Origin: Veillonella sp.
Lineage (GTDB): Bacteria; Bacillota; Negativicutes; Veillonellales; Veillonellaceae
Reading direction: 5' to 3'
Assembly: GCF_015058545.1 (NCBI RefSeq)
Contig: NZ_SVCB01000142.1
Span: 1 to 16,187 of the forward strand
Length of the DNA: 16,187 nucleotides
The position numbers were made by a program, and so were the translations under genes. Each line of letters begins with the position of its first letter. The first letter of the stretch is position 1. The notes beneath the pieces were generated by a model. The model did not search any database, was not told where the DNA came from, and saw nothing but the letters and a program-made list of their open reading frames with translations. Shown one piece after another: positions 1 through 6,014 of this stretch.

Positions 1-305
1 TTAAGCTTTGCTTCAAGCTCACTAATTTTATTGAGCTCGTGCATTGATGAGTTTAGTTGCGGCAGCAGTTCTTTGCCTTCCTCAGTTAACACCATCCCCT
101 GTTGGGTAAAACCAATAAGACCATTGTCTTTCATGATTTCAACGTGTGAACGTACTACACGTTCCGATAGTTTACTAAGGTTGGCAAGCATGCGTCGCCC
201 GATAGGTTGTGCATAGGAAATGTGATTCAGCAGTATGTAGCGCTCTTCCACAATTCGCATAAGTTCCGGAGCTATTCGTTGATACACCTCCGATAAATCT
301 TTCAT
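1..305 (-). CDS. cggR: CggR/SorC-family transcriptional regulator, N-terminal part (cut by window edge)
   Basis: The first 101 residues are visible; the frame stays open to base 1, so the rest of the gene lies outside. It begins with ATG at 303-305, preceded by AGAGGT at 311-316. Residues about 15-75 form a winged helix-turn-helix with the marks of the central glycolytic gene regulator: an APEL start, QPIGRRMLAN, the recognition-helix stretch LSERVVRSHVE and the wing GLIGFTQQGMVLTEEG. In Bacillus, CggR represses the gapA glycolytic operon and is released by fructose-1,6-bisphosphate, which binds the C-terminal sugar domain; that domain is not in view here. The family usually precedes gapA, so a glyceraldehyde-3-phosphate dehydrogenase gene is expected beyond the left edge (inference). 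Its promoter lies inside the left arm of a very large inverted repeat. Another SorC-family sugar regulator is possible, but the PIGRR/SERVVR pair favours CggR. Confidence 0.82.
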   Translation of the reverse strand, partial: MKDLSEVYQRIAPELMRIVEERYILLNHISYAQPIGRRMLANLSKLSERVVRSHVEIMKDNGLIGFTQQGMVLTEEGKELLPQLNSSMHELNKISELEAKL

Positions 306-373
306 GCTGTACCTCTTTCATCCCGCTGGAGCGAAAATCGTCCCACCGTCGATAAAAAAATATCCTCGCCTAT

Positions 374-402
374 ATTCTACCTTATATGGGTGACACGCGC
401 AA
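374..402 (-). promoter_or_regulatory. Putative sigma-A promoter of the cggR-like gene
   Basis: On the minus strand TTGCGC (397-402) and TAGAAT (374-379) are separated by 17 bases, about 70 bases before the cggR start. The -10 is good (5/6) and the -35 weak (3/6). The promoter sits in the left arm of inverted repeat A. The right arm carries a mirror copy reading the other way (TTGCGA at 842-847) with a spoiled -10 (CGAATA). Confidence 0.5.
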
Positions 403-567
403 GTCATTTTATAAATTATTGAAAAATTCATTTGTGCTGCTGTATGAGATATTCTTTATTAGCTGAATTAGCATTACCCTAAAAGCTACTCATCTCAATC
501 AGTGAGCACACTTTAATACCTTTACTCAGCCGGCTAAAGTTATATTTAATTTATCACATAACTATAA

Positions 568-637
568 AGACCTGTTCCCCTCTAACGGAGAGCACACCTC
601 TTCGAGCTAAGGCTCTCCTTATAGAGGGAATCAGGTC
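568..637 (-). repeat. Core structured hairpin, copy A (unrecognised element)
   Basis: Read on the minus strand, AGACCTG plus a CCCTCT-type block pairs with its complement over about 26 bp with few mismatches. The stem encloses the conserved 24-nt tip at 591-614. The ATTGAGATGAT box shared with copies B and C lies just 5' of it on this strand (652-662). The outer stem has no sequence similarity to that of B and C, although the tip is nearly identical. There is no T-tract after the stem on either strand, so it is not a standard terminator. Confidence 0.75.
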
Positions 638-897
638 TCTGGTAATAGCACATCATCTCAATTTAAAAATAATTTTAGCCGGCTAAGCAGCAAATAATCT
701 CAAGCCATGCTCACCTGATTGAGGCAGTAGCTTTTTTATGATGCATATCACCTCAGCAAAAGAATATCTCATACAGCTATAGCGCCAAAGAATTTTTCAG
801 CAATTTATAGCCGGGGTGGAAGAAATGTATTTGAAAATGACTTGCGAGACACACCATAAATGGACGAATAATAGGCGAGGATATGGGGAGAGTGAGA

Positions 898-924
898 GGA
901 ATTGTATTGTTCCAATACAATTCC
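898..924. other. Perfect 12-bp hairpin with 3-nt loop between repeats A and B
   Basis: GGAATTGTATTG (898-909) is followed by TTC and then its exact reverse complement (913-924). Neither side has a T-tract, so it does not look like an intrinsic terminator. It fills the short gap between the two large inverted repeats. Its role is unknown. Confidence 0.6.
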
Positions 925-931
925 CTTCCCC

Positions 932-1219
932 TGACGTAGGCGGAAAGAACCCAAAAGTTTTTGCCGCTATTGTTAATTATATTGTGCTCTGATTGAGGAA
1001 AAGAGGATATCGTTATTATTGAGATGATAGAAGAACGTGAATAAGAGCGAGTAGTATCTACAAGGTAAGCCTTAGCTTGAAAAGGTGCGCTTGCCGGTAG
1101 ATACTACTTGCTCTTATCTTAATTTCTATTCAAATTAACGATATCCACTTTTCCAATGGAGAGCTCACAATACATTACAATCTAGCGGCCAACTTCTTGG
1201 CTTCTTCCGCCGTAGTCGC
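932..1219. repeat. Imperfect inverted repeat B (about 288 bp), reaching into the flavodoxin 3' end
   Basis: The arms pair from about 932 (TGACGTAGGCGGAAAG) to 1219. The right arm includes the last 14-15 codons of the flavodoxin-like gene: the coding strand GGCGGAAGAAGCC at 1199-1211 is mirrored by GGCGGAAAGAACCC starting at 939, and TTGGCCGCTAGATTGTAAT near 1173-1192 is mirrored by TTGCCGCTATTGTTAAT near 960-977. Further in, GGATATCGTTA (from about 1013) pairs with TAACGATATCC (to about 1146). The core hairpin is at the centre. Confidence 0.8.
1041..1117 (+). repeat. Core structured hairpin, copy B (unrecognised element)
   Basis: A 21-bp stem starting ATAAGAGCGAGTAG pairs 1041-1061 with 1097-1117, with a single G-T wobble. 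It continues through GGTAAGC/GCTTGCC to the conserved 24-nt tip at 1068-1091. ATTGAGATGAT lies at 1018-1028, 12 bases before the stem. The layout matches copy C and, in reverse orientation, copy A. Relative to the flavodoxin-like gene it forms the immediate 3' flank, so it would be transcribed as the antisense-read hairpin at the end of that mRNA. Confidence 0.8.
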
Positions 1220-1624
1220 CATACCCTCATAATCCAACCCATATAGAGTTGCAAATCTGGAGATGGTAAATTCTCCCTTTTCAAACATCCAAGGTTGTGG
1301 ACTATGACCTTGGAACAAGAAAAGAAGTTTATGTCCTTTAAAAGATCCCATTGGTACCGGACCATAGAAACGATCTAGCAAATTACGTAACGCACCGGAC
1401 AGACTATACCAGTACACCGGTGACCCAATAACGATAGTATCAGCCTTTTTCATAGCGTCCACTACTTCATCAAATTGATCGTTATCAAATTCCTGACCAT
1501 AACTGTAAATTTTGTAATCCACCAAATTCAATGTTTCATAGGTTTTCCCAGCCAATAAAGCATCGGCTAGATGTTTTGTATTCCCGTTTTTATTCGGACT
1601 ACCGTTAATAAATAAAATACTCAC
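1175..1624 (-). CDS. Flavodoxin-like fold, NAD(P)H-dependent FMN/quinone oxidoreductase family protein
   Basis: The product is 149 residues and cytoplasmic. The start MSILFINGSPNKNGNT holds the first beta strand and the FMN phosphate loop (about residues 8-16). IVIGSPVYWYSLSGALRNLLDR (about 64-85) is the flavin ring-binding loop typical of the NADPH-dependent FMN reductase/flavodoxin_2-like family. The expected role is two-electron reduction of quinones, nitro compounds or flavins as a stress defence; the substrate cannot be told from sequence. It starts with GTG (1622-1624), with AGGAG about 10 bases upstream. The promoter has a MerR-type operator, which suits an electrophile- or redox-induced gene. 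Odd feature: the last 13-14 codons (TTAEEAKKLAARL) belong to inverted repeat B, and a relic of the same tail sits behind the PepSY gene. Confidence 0.85.
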   Translation of the reverse strand: MSILFINGSPNKNGNTKHLADALLAGKTYETLNLVDYKIYSYGQEFDNDQFDEVVDAMKKADTIVIGSPVYWYSLSGALRNLLDRFYGPVPMGSFKGHKLLFLFQGHSPQPWMFEKGEFTISRFATLYGLDYEGMATTAEEAKKLAARL

Positions 1625-1686
1625 TATTTGTCATCTCCTACTTCTCTAACTTCTCTTGCTAAATAATAGTATTATTGACTATATTT

Positions 1687-1717
1687 ACTTTACACCTTAA
1701 AGTTGACTTCAAGTCAA
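1687..1717 (-). promoter_or_regulatory. MerR-type promoter/operator of the flavodoxin-like gene
   Basis: On the minus strand TTGACT (1712-1717) and TAAAGT (1687-1692) are 19 bases apart, longer than the usual 17. The gap holds the dyad CTTGAAGT-CA-ACTTTAAG (1696-1713), which matches in 7 of 8 positions. An over-long spacer filled by a dyad is the hallmark of promoters activated by MerR-family regulators, which twist the DNA. The AAGT-N2-ACTT style resembles operators of the AdhR/NmlR group that respond to aldehydes and quinones (family knowledge; the assignment is inferred). No MerR gene is in the window. A 17-base spacing to TGTAAA is an alternative reading as a plain promoter. Confidence 0.6.
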
Positions 1718-1744
1718 TACTCTTTTTCCCTCCTCAGCCAAAAA

Positions 1745-1989
1745 CGCGACTAAGTTGGCCGCTATTGTAATCTGCTGAAATATGACTATTGAAAAACGGA
1801 TATCATTATTATTGAGATGATAGCAGAACGTGAATAAGGGCGAGTTCTATCTGTAAGGTAAGCCTTAGCACGAAGTGGTGTGCTTGCCGGCAGATAGTAC
1901 TCGCCCTTATTTTAATTTTCATTCAATTAACGATATCCGCTTTTCAATACGAGCTTCAATCATTACAATTTAGCGGCCAATTAGTCGCG
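1745..1989. repeat. Imperfect inverted repeat C (about 245 bp), reaching into the PepSY stop codon
   Basis: The outermost pairing is CGCGACTAA (1745-1753) with its reverse complement at 1981-1989, which is the last two codons and stop of the PepSY gene. It continues as GTTGGCCGCTATTGTAAT (1754-1771) against TTGGCCGCTAAATTGTAATG read from 1980 leftward, then TATTGAAAAACGGATATC against TATTGAAAAGCGGATATC, and ends in the core hairpin. The right-arm block reads L-A-A-K-L-stop on the minus strand, nearly the same as the end of the flavodoxin-like gene (L-A-A-R-L-stop). Copies B and C are therefore homologous over roughly 185 bp and lie in the same orientation about 790 bp apart. Confidence 0.82.
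1834..1911 (+). repeat. Core structured hairpin, copy C (unrecognised element)
   Basis: A 21-bp stem starting AATAAGGGCGAGT pairs with 1891-1911 with one mismatch. It continues via GGTAAGC/GCTTGCC to the 24-nt conserved tip at 1861-1884. ATTGAGATGAT lies at 1811-1821, 12 bases before the stem. Compared with copy B, some stem positions differ on both sides with pairing kept, for example CGAGT with ACTCG here against CGAGT with ACTTG (wobble) in B. Confidence 0.8.
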
Positions 1990-2265
1990 ATCTACGTCCC
2001 AATCAATTACTTGACCGGTAGCGGCATCAATTTCGAATTCGTATTCAACGCCGTTGTAGAAAATTTTGCCTTCATATACTTTACGGCCATTTTCAATGTC
2101 CGGTTTAACTTTATATACATGACTTGCATTTGCGCCCGGCACTTTAGCCAAAGCGATAGCGGTTGCCTGGTCAATTGTAATTTCGGAATTTGCCTGTGCC
2201 AAGCCAAAGCTGCCTGCCACCAATAAAGATACGGCTAATACTTTTAAAGATTTGTTTAATTTCAT
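1981..2265 (-). CDS. Secreted PepSY-domain protein
   Basis: The product is 94 residues. It starts with ATG at 2263-2265, preceded by AGAGGT at 2271-2276. Residues 1-25 are a clear signal peptide (MKLNKSLK, hydrophobic core, AQA cleavage before NSE), so the protein is exported to the periplasm or surface. The rest is one PepSY domain: ITIDQATAIALAKVPGA, VYEGKIFYNGVEYEFEIDAATGQVIDWDVDRD. PepSY domains occur in peptidase propeptides as inhibitors and as small stand-alone exported proteins of mostly unknown role, so a chaperone or protease-inhibitor function is only a guess. It has its own strong promoter and a leader of about 125 bases. Its last three codons overlap the end of inverted repeat C, which follows with no gap. 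Confidence 0.85.
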   Translation of the reverse strand: MKLNKSLKVLAVSLLVAGSFGLAQANSEITIDQATAIALAKVPGANASHVYKVKPDIENGRKVYEGKIFYNGVEYEFEIDAATGQVIDWDVDRD

Positions 2266-2399
2266 AGTCTACCTCTTTTCAATGTAATTTAAAATTATAT
2301 TAACAAATGTAAAATCAATCTTAGGTCCGGTTAAAACATAATCCCCTGATGCTTTATTTTAACGTAAAACCTATTCTTCTCATTCCGCTCTATATATCT

Positions 2400-2428
2400 A
2401 TTATATTCGATGTGGTTTGTTTTGTCTA
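2400..2428 (-). promoter_or_regulatory. Strong sigma-A promoter upstream of the PepSY gene
   Basis: On the minus strand TAGACA (2423-2428, 5/6) and TATAAT (2400-2405, 6/6) have a 17-base spacer. Transcription should start near 2393, giving a leader of about 125-130 bases before the PepSY start. The leader contains GTTAAAA/TTTTAAC, able to form a 7-bp stem around a loop of about 20 bases (about 2331-2364). Confidence 0.65.
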
Positions 2429-2474
2429 TTGCGATAAATGAAATACATATATCATTCTTGAAATATAACGCATA

Positions 2475-2515
2475 CAAAAAAAGGACATACAGCAATTATG
2501 ATGCATGTCCTTCTT
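2475..2515 (-). terminator. Intrinsic terminator after the autotransporter barrel part
   Basis: On the minus strand GGACATGCA (2502-2510) pairs with TGTATGTCC (2483-2491) with one G-T wobble, followed directly by seven to eight T (2475-2482). It lies about 90 bases after the autotransporter stop codon. The other strand has CTTCTTTT after the stem, so it may stop transcription both ways and separate the autotransporter from the PepSY promoter. Confidence 0.8.
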
Positions 2516-2603
2516 TTGAAATTATAGACTCGTTAGTCTTCCAAACTTCTATAAGGATTACTCTCAACAGCCATATTTGAAAAAAATAGTTGGCTTCCCA
2601 TTA

Positions 2604-4856
2604 CTATATATGACGAGTCAGACTGATATTTCCGTTAAATCCTTTATGACTACCTGCATAAGCATTACCGTTAAGCGAAATATTCCAATCCCCTGAATCC
2701 ATCAAGAGACCATATTCAAAGCGAACGCTGCCACCGCGGGTAGACGCACTTCTAATATCGGCACCATCAGCAAGCCCATAAACATTACCGCTAAATTCAT
2801 ACTCATAGGCAAGACCTGTGTAATATGTCAAACGATTATCTTTGTGTTGCCAGCGAGTTCCGATGCGGAATATATTACTTTCTAAACTATCAACATCATA
2901 TTGACCACCTGCGTTGAAGCTATCCCCATTTAGATGTGTATGGAAGAAACGAAGGTATGTATCAAGGCTATTGCCATTCCCTCTGTCAAAAATACGGCCA
3001 ACACCTACATGGAAAGCATTGTACATGCTATTTGTTTCGTATCGATATACCTGACCATTAACATCGCGGAGAAGATTTTTAACATCGTTCGCGGCGCGGC
3101 CGATACGAAGCGAAGCCTCACCATAGGTATCATTGGCACCAATCCGCTTACCAAAAATGCCGGCACCTTTATACTTAATCTTACCATTACCTACGCCGTA
3201 ATCGTCATACGTGCGATAGTGGCCATTGCCATAATCGTAGAATACACCGTATTCGGCCTGCGTTCCATCATCCTTCGAATATTTCTTGGCTACACCAGCT
3301 ATACCACGCCAAATGTTCGTTTTAACGTGACTGCCTGTTTCATAACGGTTTTCACCACCGCCAACAGTAGCAAAGGTTTCGACACCGGCTTTGGACTGAT
3401 CTAAGGTCTTCATCGTATCGAGTATAAGATCATTTGTTTCAAAAATACCTGCCAAGCTCGCTGCCCGGCCAAGGAGAACGTGATGCGTCTGAGCCTGAGC
3501 ATGCATATCCGCTTGGTAAACTACATTACCATCCTTAACTAGCGCTTGACCGGTACCCTCAATAGTCGTGCCTGAGATAATATTTTGCGTAGTGCCTACA
3601 AGATTATCATCGGTTAAACCAACATCGGTACTGTTAGTATTTAATAATGTTCGCTCATTGATGCCACCTCTTAAAGAAGACAGATTATCCATGACAAGAT
3701 TTGACCAATCCACCGTAGTGGTACTGAGATCATAATTGTTACTACTATCTAAAGAAGATACAGGATCCGTAGAAGCCCAGTCGAGCTTATGATAGGTCAA
3801 GCTTGTAGGACTTTCCAAGTGATATGTGAGGTCCTTGGCATCAGCTGAAATGTCGGTAATACCATTTCCGGTCACCGTCACAGTGCCACCGCTCATGGTA
3901 TAAGTTACACCATTTTCTTTATTGCTCAAGTTTTCCAGACCCGCCACCGAGGTAGCAGCGCTACCGTCTACGAGTGTCCAAGTAACATCCGGCGAAATCA
4001 GGACGGATGTGTTATTCGTTACCTCAGGACTAGATATGGTCGTATTCTCATTGAATATATAGCCATACTCTTCTAATTGTATCGTGGCTGTACTCGGACC
4101 TGAGGCATCGTAAGTTACATTAGGTACAATCATCGAATCTACCGTAATATCTCCGGTTCGCCAAACAACATTATTGCCATCAATGCCGGCATCACCTTCA
4201 TAAGAGCCGATTAACGAGGTATCATTTTGCTCTAAAGAATATCCATACGTCAATTTATTGGCTTTTACTTGGTCTTCCGATTCATAAATGCCATTCTCAG
4301 CTTGAATAACCGTAATCTTGGCATCTGGTTCTATACCGGCAAAGAAAATATTACTCTTTTCGTCATCAGATAACTCTCTTAAATCAATATCTTCTACTTT
4401 TGCATCAAAACCGGCATCAACGCCCGACTTATTATCAATATACTTTGTACCATAATCTTTGCCGGAAGTCAGATACGTTAAGTCAATGATAGTTCCTCGC
4501 TCCACTGTATTTCTGGTAAGATTGGTAACATCATAAACGAAATTCCCTTTTTGAAGTTTCAATGCCGGCGTATTCAAATCATTCATCGCCCAAATTTTAA
4601 CCGAAGTAAATTCCGATATTTCCTTAACTTCATTGTTATTCCAAGGTGTTACCTTACGAGTAAGATTCACATAGTAGTTATCATTAGGAGGAATTAAATC
4701 AGGCGCATTCACAGGAAGTACTCCAAATTTTAAAAAACCGGAACCCGGTAATGTCATCGTATCGGAATAAGAGACTTCTTCCCGATACCCTACATTTAAG
4801 ATATTATCATAATTACGAACCTCTCTATTGGTGTCAGGAATCTCTGCTCCATGCAA
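2604..4856 (-). pseudogene. Autotransporter, C-terminal passenger part and beta-barrel (downstream half of a split gene)
   Basis: The open frame without a stop runs from 4940 to 2604 and is in the same frame as the signal-peptide part upstream; a single TAA at 4941-4943 divides them. The first ATG in this half is at 4854-4856, with no convincing ribosome site. Without readthrough it would have no signal peptide and could not reach the outer membrane. The passenger region is rich in N, T, S, D and G, as expected for a beta-helix surface protein. About the last 290 residues look like the autotransporter module: a helical linker (HAQAQTHHVLLGRAASLAGIFETNDLILDT), then alternating strands such as KTNIWRGIAGVAKK, EYGVFYDYGNGHY, GKIKYKGAGIFGKRI and RFEYGLLMDSGDWNISLNGNAYAG. 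It ends in ...ISLTRHI, so the last residue is not the usual aromatic. The likely role of the intact protein was adhesion or surface display. Passenger and barrel look well preserved, so the break may be recent. Confidence 0.75.
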
Positions 4857-4940
4857 GGTAACATCCTGAGATAAATCAGCATCACCCGATAAATTTATCA
4901 GATTTCCAACAACATGCCCTCCCCAACTAGCTACATTCGT

Positions 4941-4943
4941 TTA
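4941..4943 (-). other. In-frame TAA that splits the autotransporter
   Basis: The codons read GGT GGG TAA ACG AAT GTA GCT. Past the stop the same frame continues as T-N-V-A-S-W-G-G-H-V-V-G-N-L-I-N-L-S-G-D with the same passenger style (N-x-I-N-L motif) as before it, so one base substitution explains the break without any frameshift. It could be a true nonsense mutation, programmed readthrough or a sequencing error. Confidence 0.75.
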
Positions 4944-5690
4944 CCCACCATAAATATCAGCATTTTTTAAAACAACCGAATCTTGAATATTAATTACATT
5001 GCTGTAAACATTCCCTTGCATAATCGTGCCTTTAGAACCAATCAAGCCTCCATAAATCTGTACCCGAGTATTATCGAGCTCATCCTCACTATCGCTTATA
5101 CCGGTAATGGTCATCCCGCTTAGATTGAGGACATTATAAAAAGGATAGGCCTTTGCATAACCGGTACGCTCTGTATTCCCGCCGGCAATTACATCGGCTT
5201 GAAGTGTGCCCATACTTTGGCCATCATTGCCAATATTAATGACATTATTAACAATAGATTCACTTCGAATAGATGGATCCCCACTCAGGGTAGAACTGCC
5301 ACCTATTAAGTTATGAATGGTAATCACATCATTCCCGGCAACATTAATGATATTGCCGCCAACACTTTCATACACCAATGTATTATCATTTCGATCATTA
5401 GCTCCCATGATGGTATCCCAGCCACCGGCTTTACTGTTTGTAATAGTTGTCACATTACCGTCCTTATCTTTTACTACAGCCGACGAATTATCAATTACCG
5501 TAATCTGATTAAAATTGGTAGAACCGGTAATTGCCGTACCATTCAGCGTGCCATTAACCGTCGCCGTATTATCAGCCGCAAAAGCCGTAATACCTCCATT
5601 TACCAAGGTTAATGTGATACATAGCGACAACATTTTTCTAGATTTAGATACATACCTATTACTCTTTTTACTACCTAACCGAAACTTCAT
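4941..5690 (-). CDS. Autotransporter, signal peptide and first passenger part (upstream half of the split gene)
   Basis: 249 residues from ATG at 5688-5690, chosen because GAGGGGG lies six bases upstream (5697-5703). A longer start at 5783 would sit on the predicted -10 element and is not credible. It begins with a long basic N-region (MKFRLGSKKSNRYVSKSRK), a hydrophobic core and AFA-A cleavage near residue 40, an extended signal peptide of the autotransporter kind. The rest has repeated short motifs of the N-x-I-N-[IL] type (GGNIINVAGND, NNVINIGND, YNVLNLSG, SNVINIQD) expected to stack as beta-helix rungs in the passenger. It ends at an in-frame TAA. Alone it would be an exported fragment with no outer-membrane anchor. 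Together with the downstream half the gene would encode about 1,030 residues. Confidence 0.75.
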   Translation of the reverse strand: MKFRLGSKKSNRYVSKSRKMLSLCITLTLVNGGITAFAADNTATVNGTLNGTAITGSTNFNQITVIDNSSAVVKDKDGNVTTITNSKAGGWDTIMGANDRNDNTLVYESVGGNIINVAGNDVITIHNLIGGSSTLSGDPSIRSESIVNNVINIGNDGQSMGTLQADVIAGGNTERTGYAKAYPFYNVLNLSGMTITGISDSEDELDNTRVQIYGGLIGSKGTIMQGNVYSNVINIQDSVVLKNADIYGG

Positions 5691-5774
5691 CAAAATCCCC
5701 CTCATTTCGTTAAAATCTCCACCTATTACGAACAACTCACTCAATTTACTCCAGAGTATTTTCATGTTAATTTC

Positions 5775-5804
5775 ATTATACATCTCAAATGCTTAATAAT
5801 GCAA
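5775..5804 (-). promoter_or_regulatory. Putative promoter of the autotransporter gene
   Basis: On the minus strand TTGCAT (5799-5804, weak) and TATAAT (5775-5780, perfect) are 18 bases apart. Transcription would begin near 5768, giving a leader of about 75 bases to the ATG at 5690. The upstream gap to upp (5805-6014) is very AT-rich, and I see no gene, repeat copy or convincing terminator in it. Confidence 0.55.
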
Positions 5805-6014
5805 TATTTTTAATAACAAAATATAATCATTATTAAATTAGCACCATTTTAGTAGAGCTAGTTTTTATCTAACTACACAACCAAAATATTTTCAAGCTTT
5901 CAGTTTATTATTATTTTTTTCATTTCGTTAAGAAAATTAAGTCTAAGGCAGTTATACACTTCAATAATCGCCTCAAGCCTTTATTAATATCATATATTTT
6001 TTAGTATAAAAATC

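Larger units (their letters stand above)
359..884. repeat. Giant imperfect inverted repeat A (about 526 bp) in the cggR-flavodoxin intergenic region
   Basis: The left arm (about 359-567) and right arm (about 638-884) are reverse complements with scattered mismatches and indels. Anchors are ATATCCTCGCCTAT near 359-372 against 871-884, CGCAAGTCATTTT near 398-410, a perfect 17-bp match of 441-457 with 758-774, the self-palindrome AGCCGGCT at 528-535 and 677-684, and AAGCTACT near 482 against the complementary copy near 727. The right arm has an extra stretch of about 24 bases. No open reading frame of note lies inside and no transposase is seen. The centre is the core hairpin listed separately. 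The gene-free stretch 306-1174 is almost wholly made of this repeat, a small perfect hairpin and repeat B. Confidence 0.85.

Noticed and set aside
31..216. Plus-strand reading frame over the cggR-like gene
   Set aside because: It is a shadow of the regulator, whose minus-strand frame gives a clear winged-helix domain.
359..884. Insertion sequence or MITE with terminal inverted repeats
   Set aside because: Pairing runs through the whole length to the centre, not just at the ends. No target-site duplication or transposase frame was found. Mobility remains possible but is not shown.
1041..1117. Core hairpins as plain intrinsic terminators of the upstream genes
   Set aside because: No T-tract follows the stem on either strand in copies A, B or C. 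The conserved tip and covariation would not be needed for a terminator.
568..1911. Core hairpins as integron attC sites
   Set aside because: The outer boxes read GTTA at the 5' side and TAAC at the 3' side, the reverse of attC core sites. There is no cassette array or integrase in the window.
2934..3404. 156-residue plus-strand frame inside the autotransporter barrel region
   Set aside because: It lies opposite a well-formed barrel coding sequence, has low-complexity Ile/Thr/Ala composition and no convincing ribosome site.
4854..5783. Two separate genes: an exported 280-residue protein and an unrelated barrel protein
   Set aside because: They share one frame, the 4856 start has no good ribosome site or signal peptide, and the passenger style continues directly across the TAA. 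The 5783 start lies on the -10 element.
5805..6014. Fourth copy of the repeat or a CRISPR-like array in the AT-rich gap after upp
   Set aside because: No copy of the conserved tip or the ATTGAGATGAT box with a hairpin is present, and there is no regular direct repeat; nothing in the window looks like a CRISPR array.
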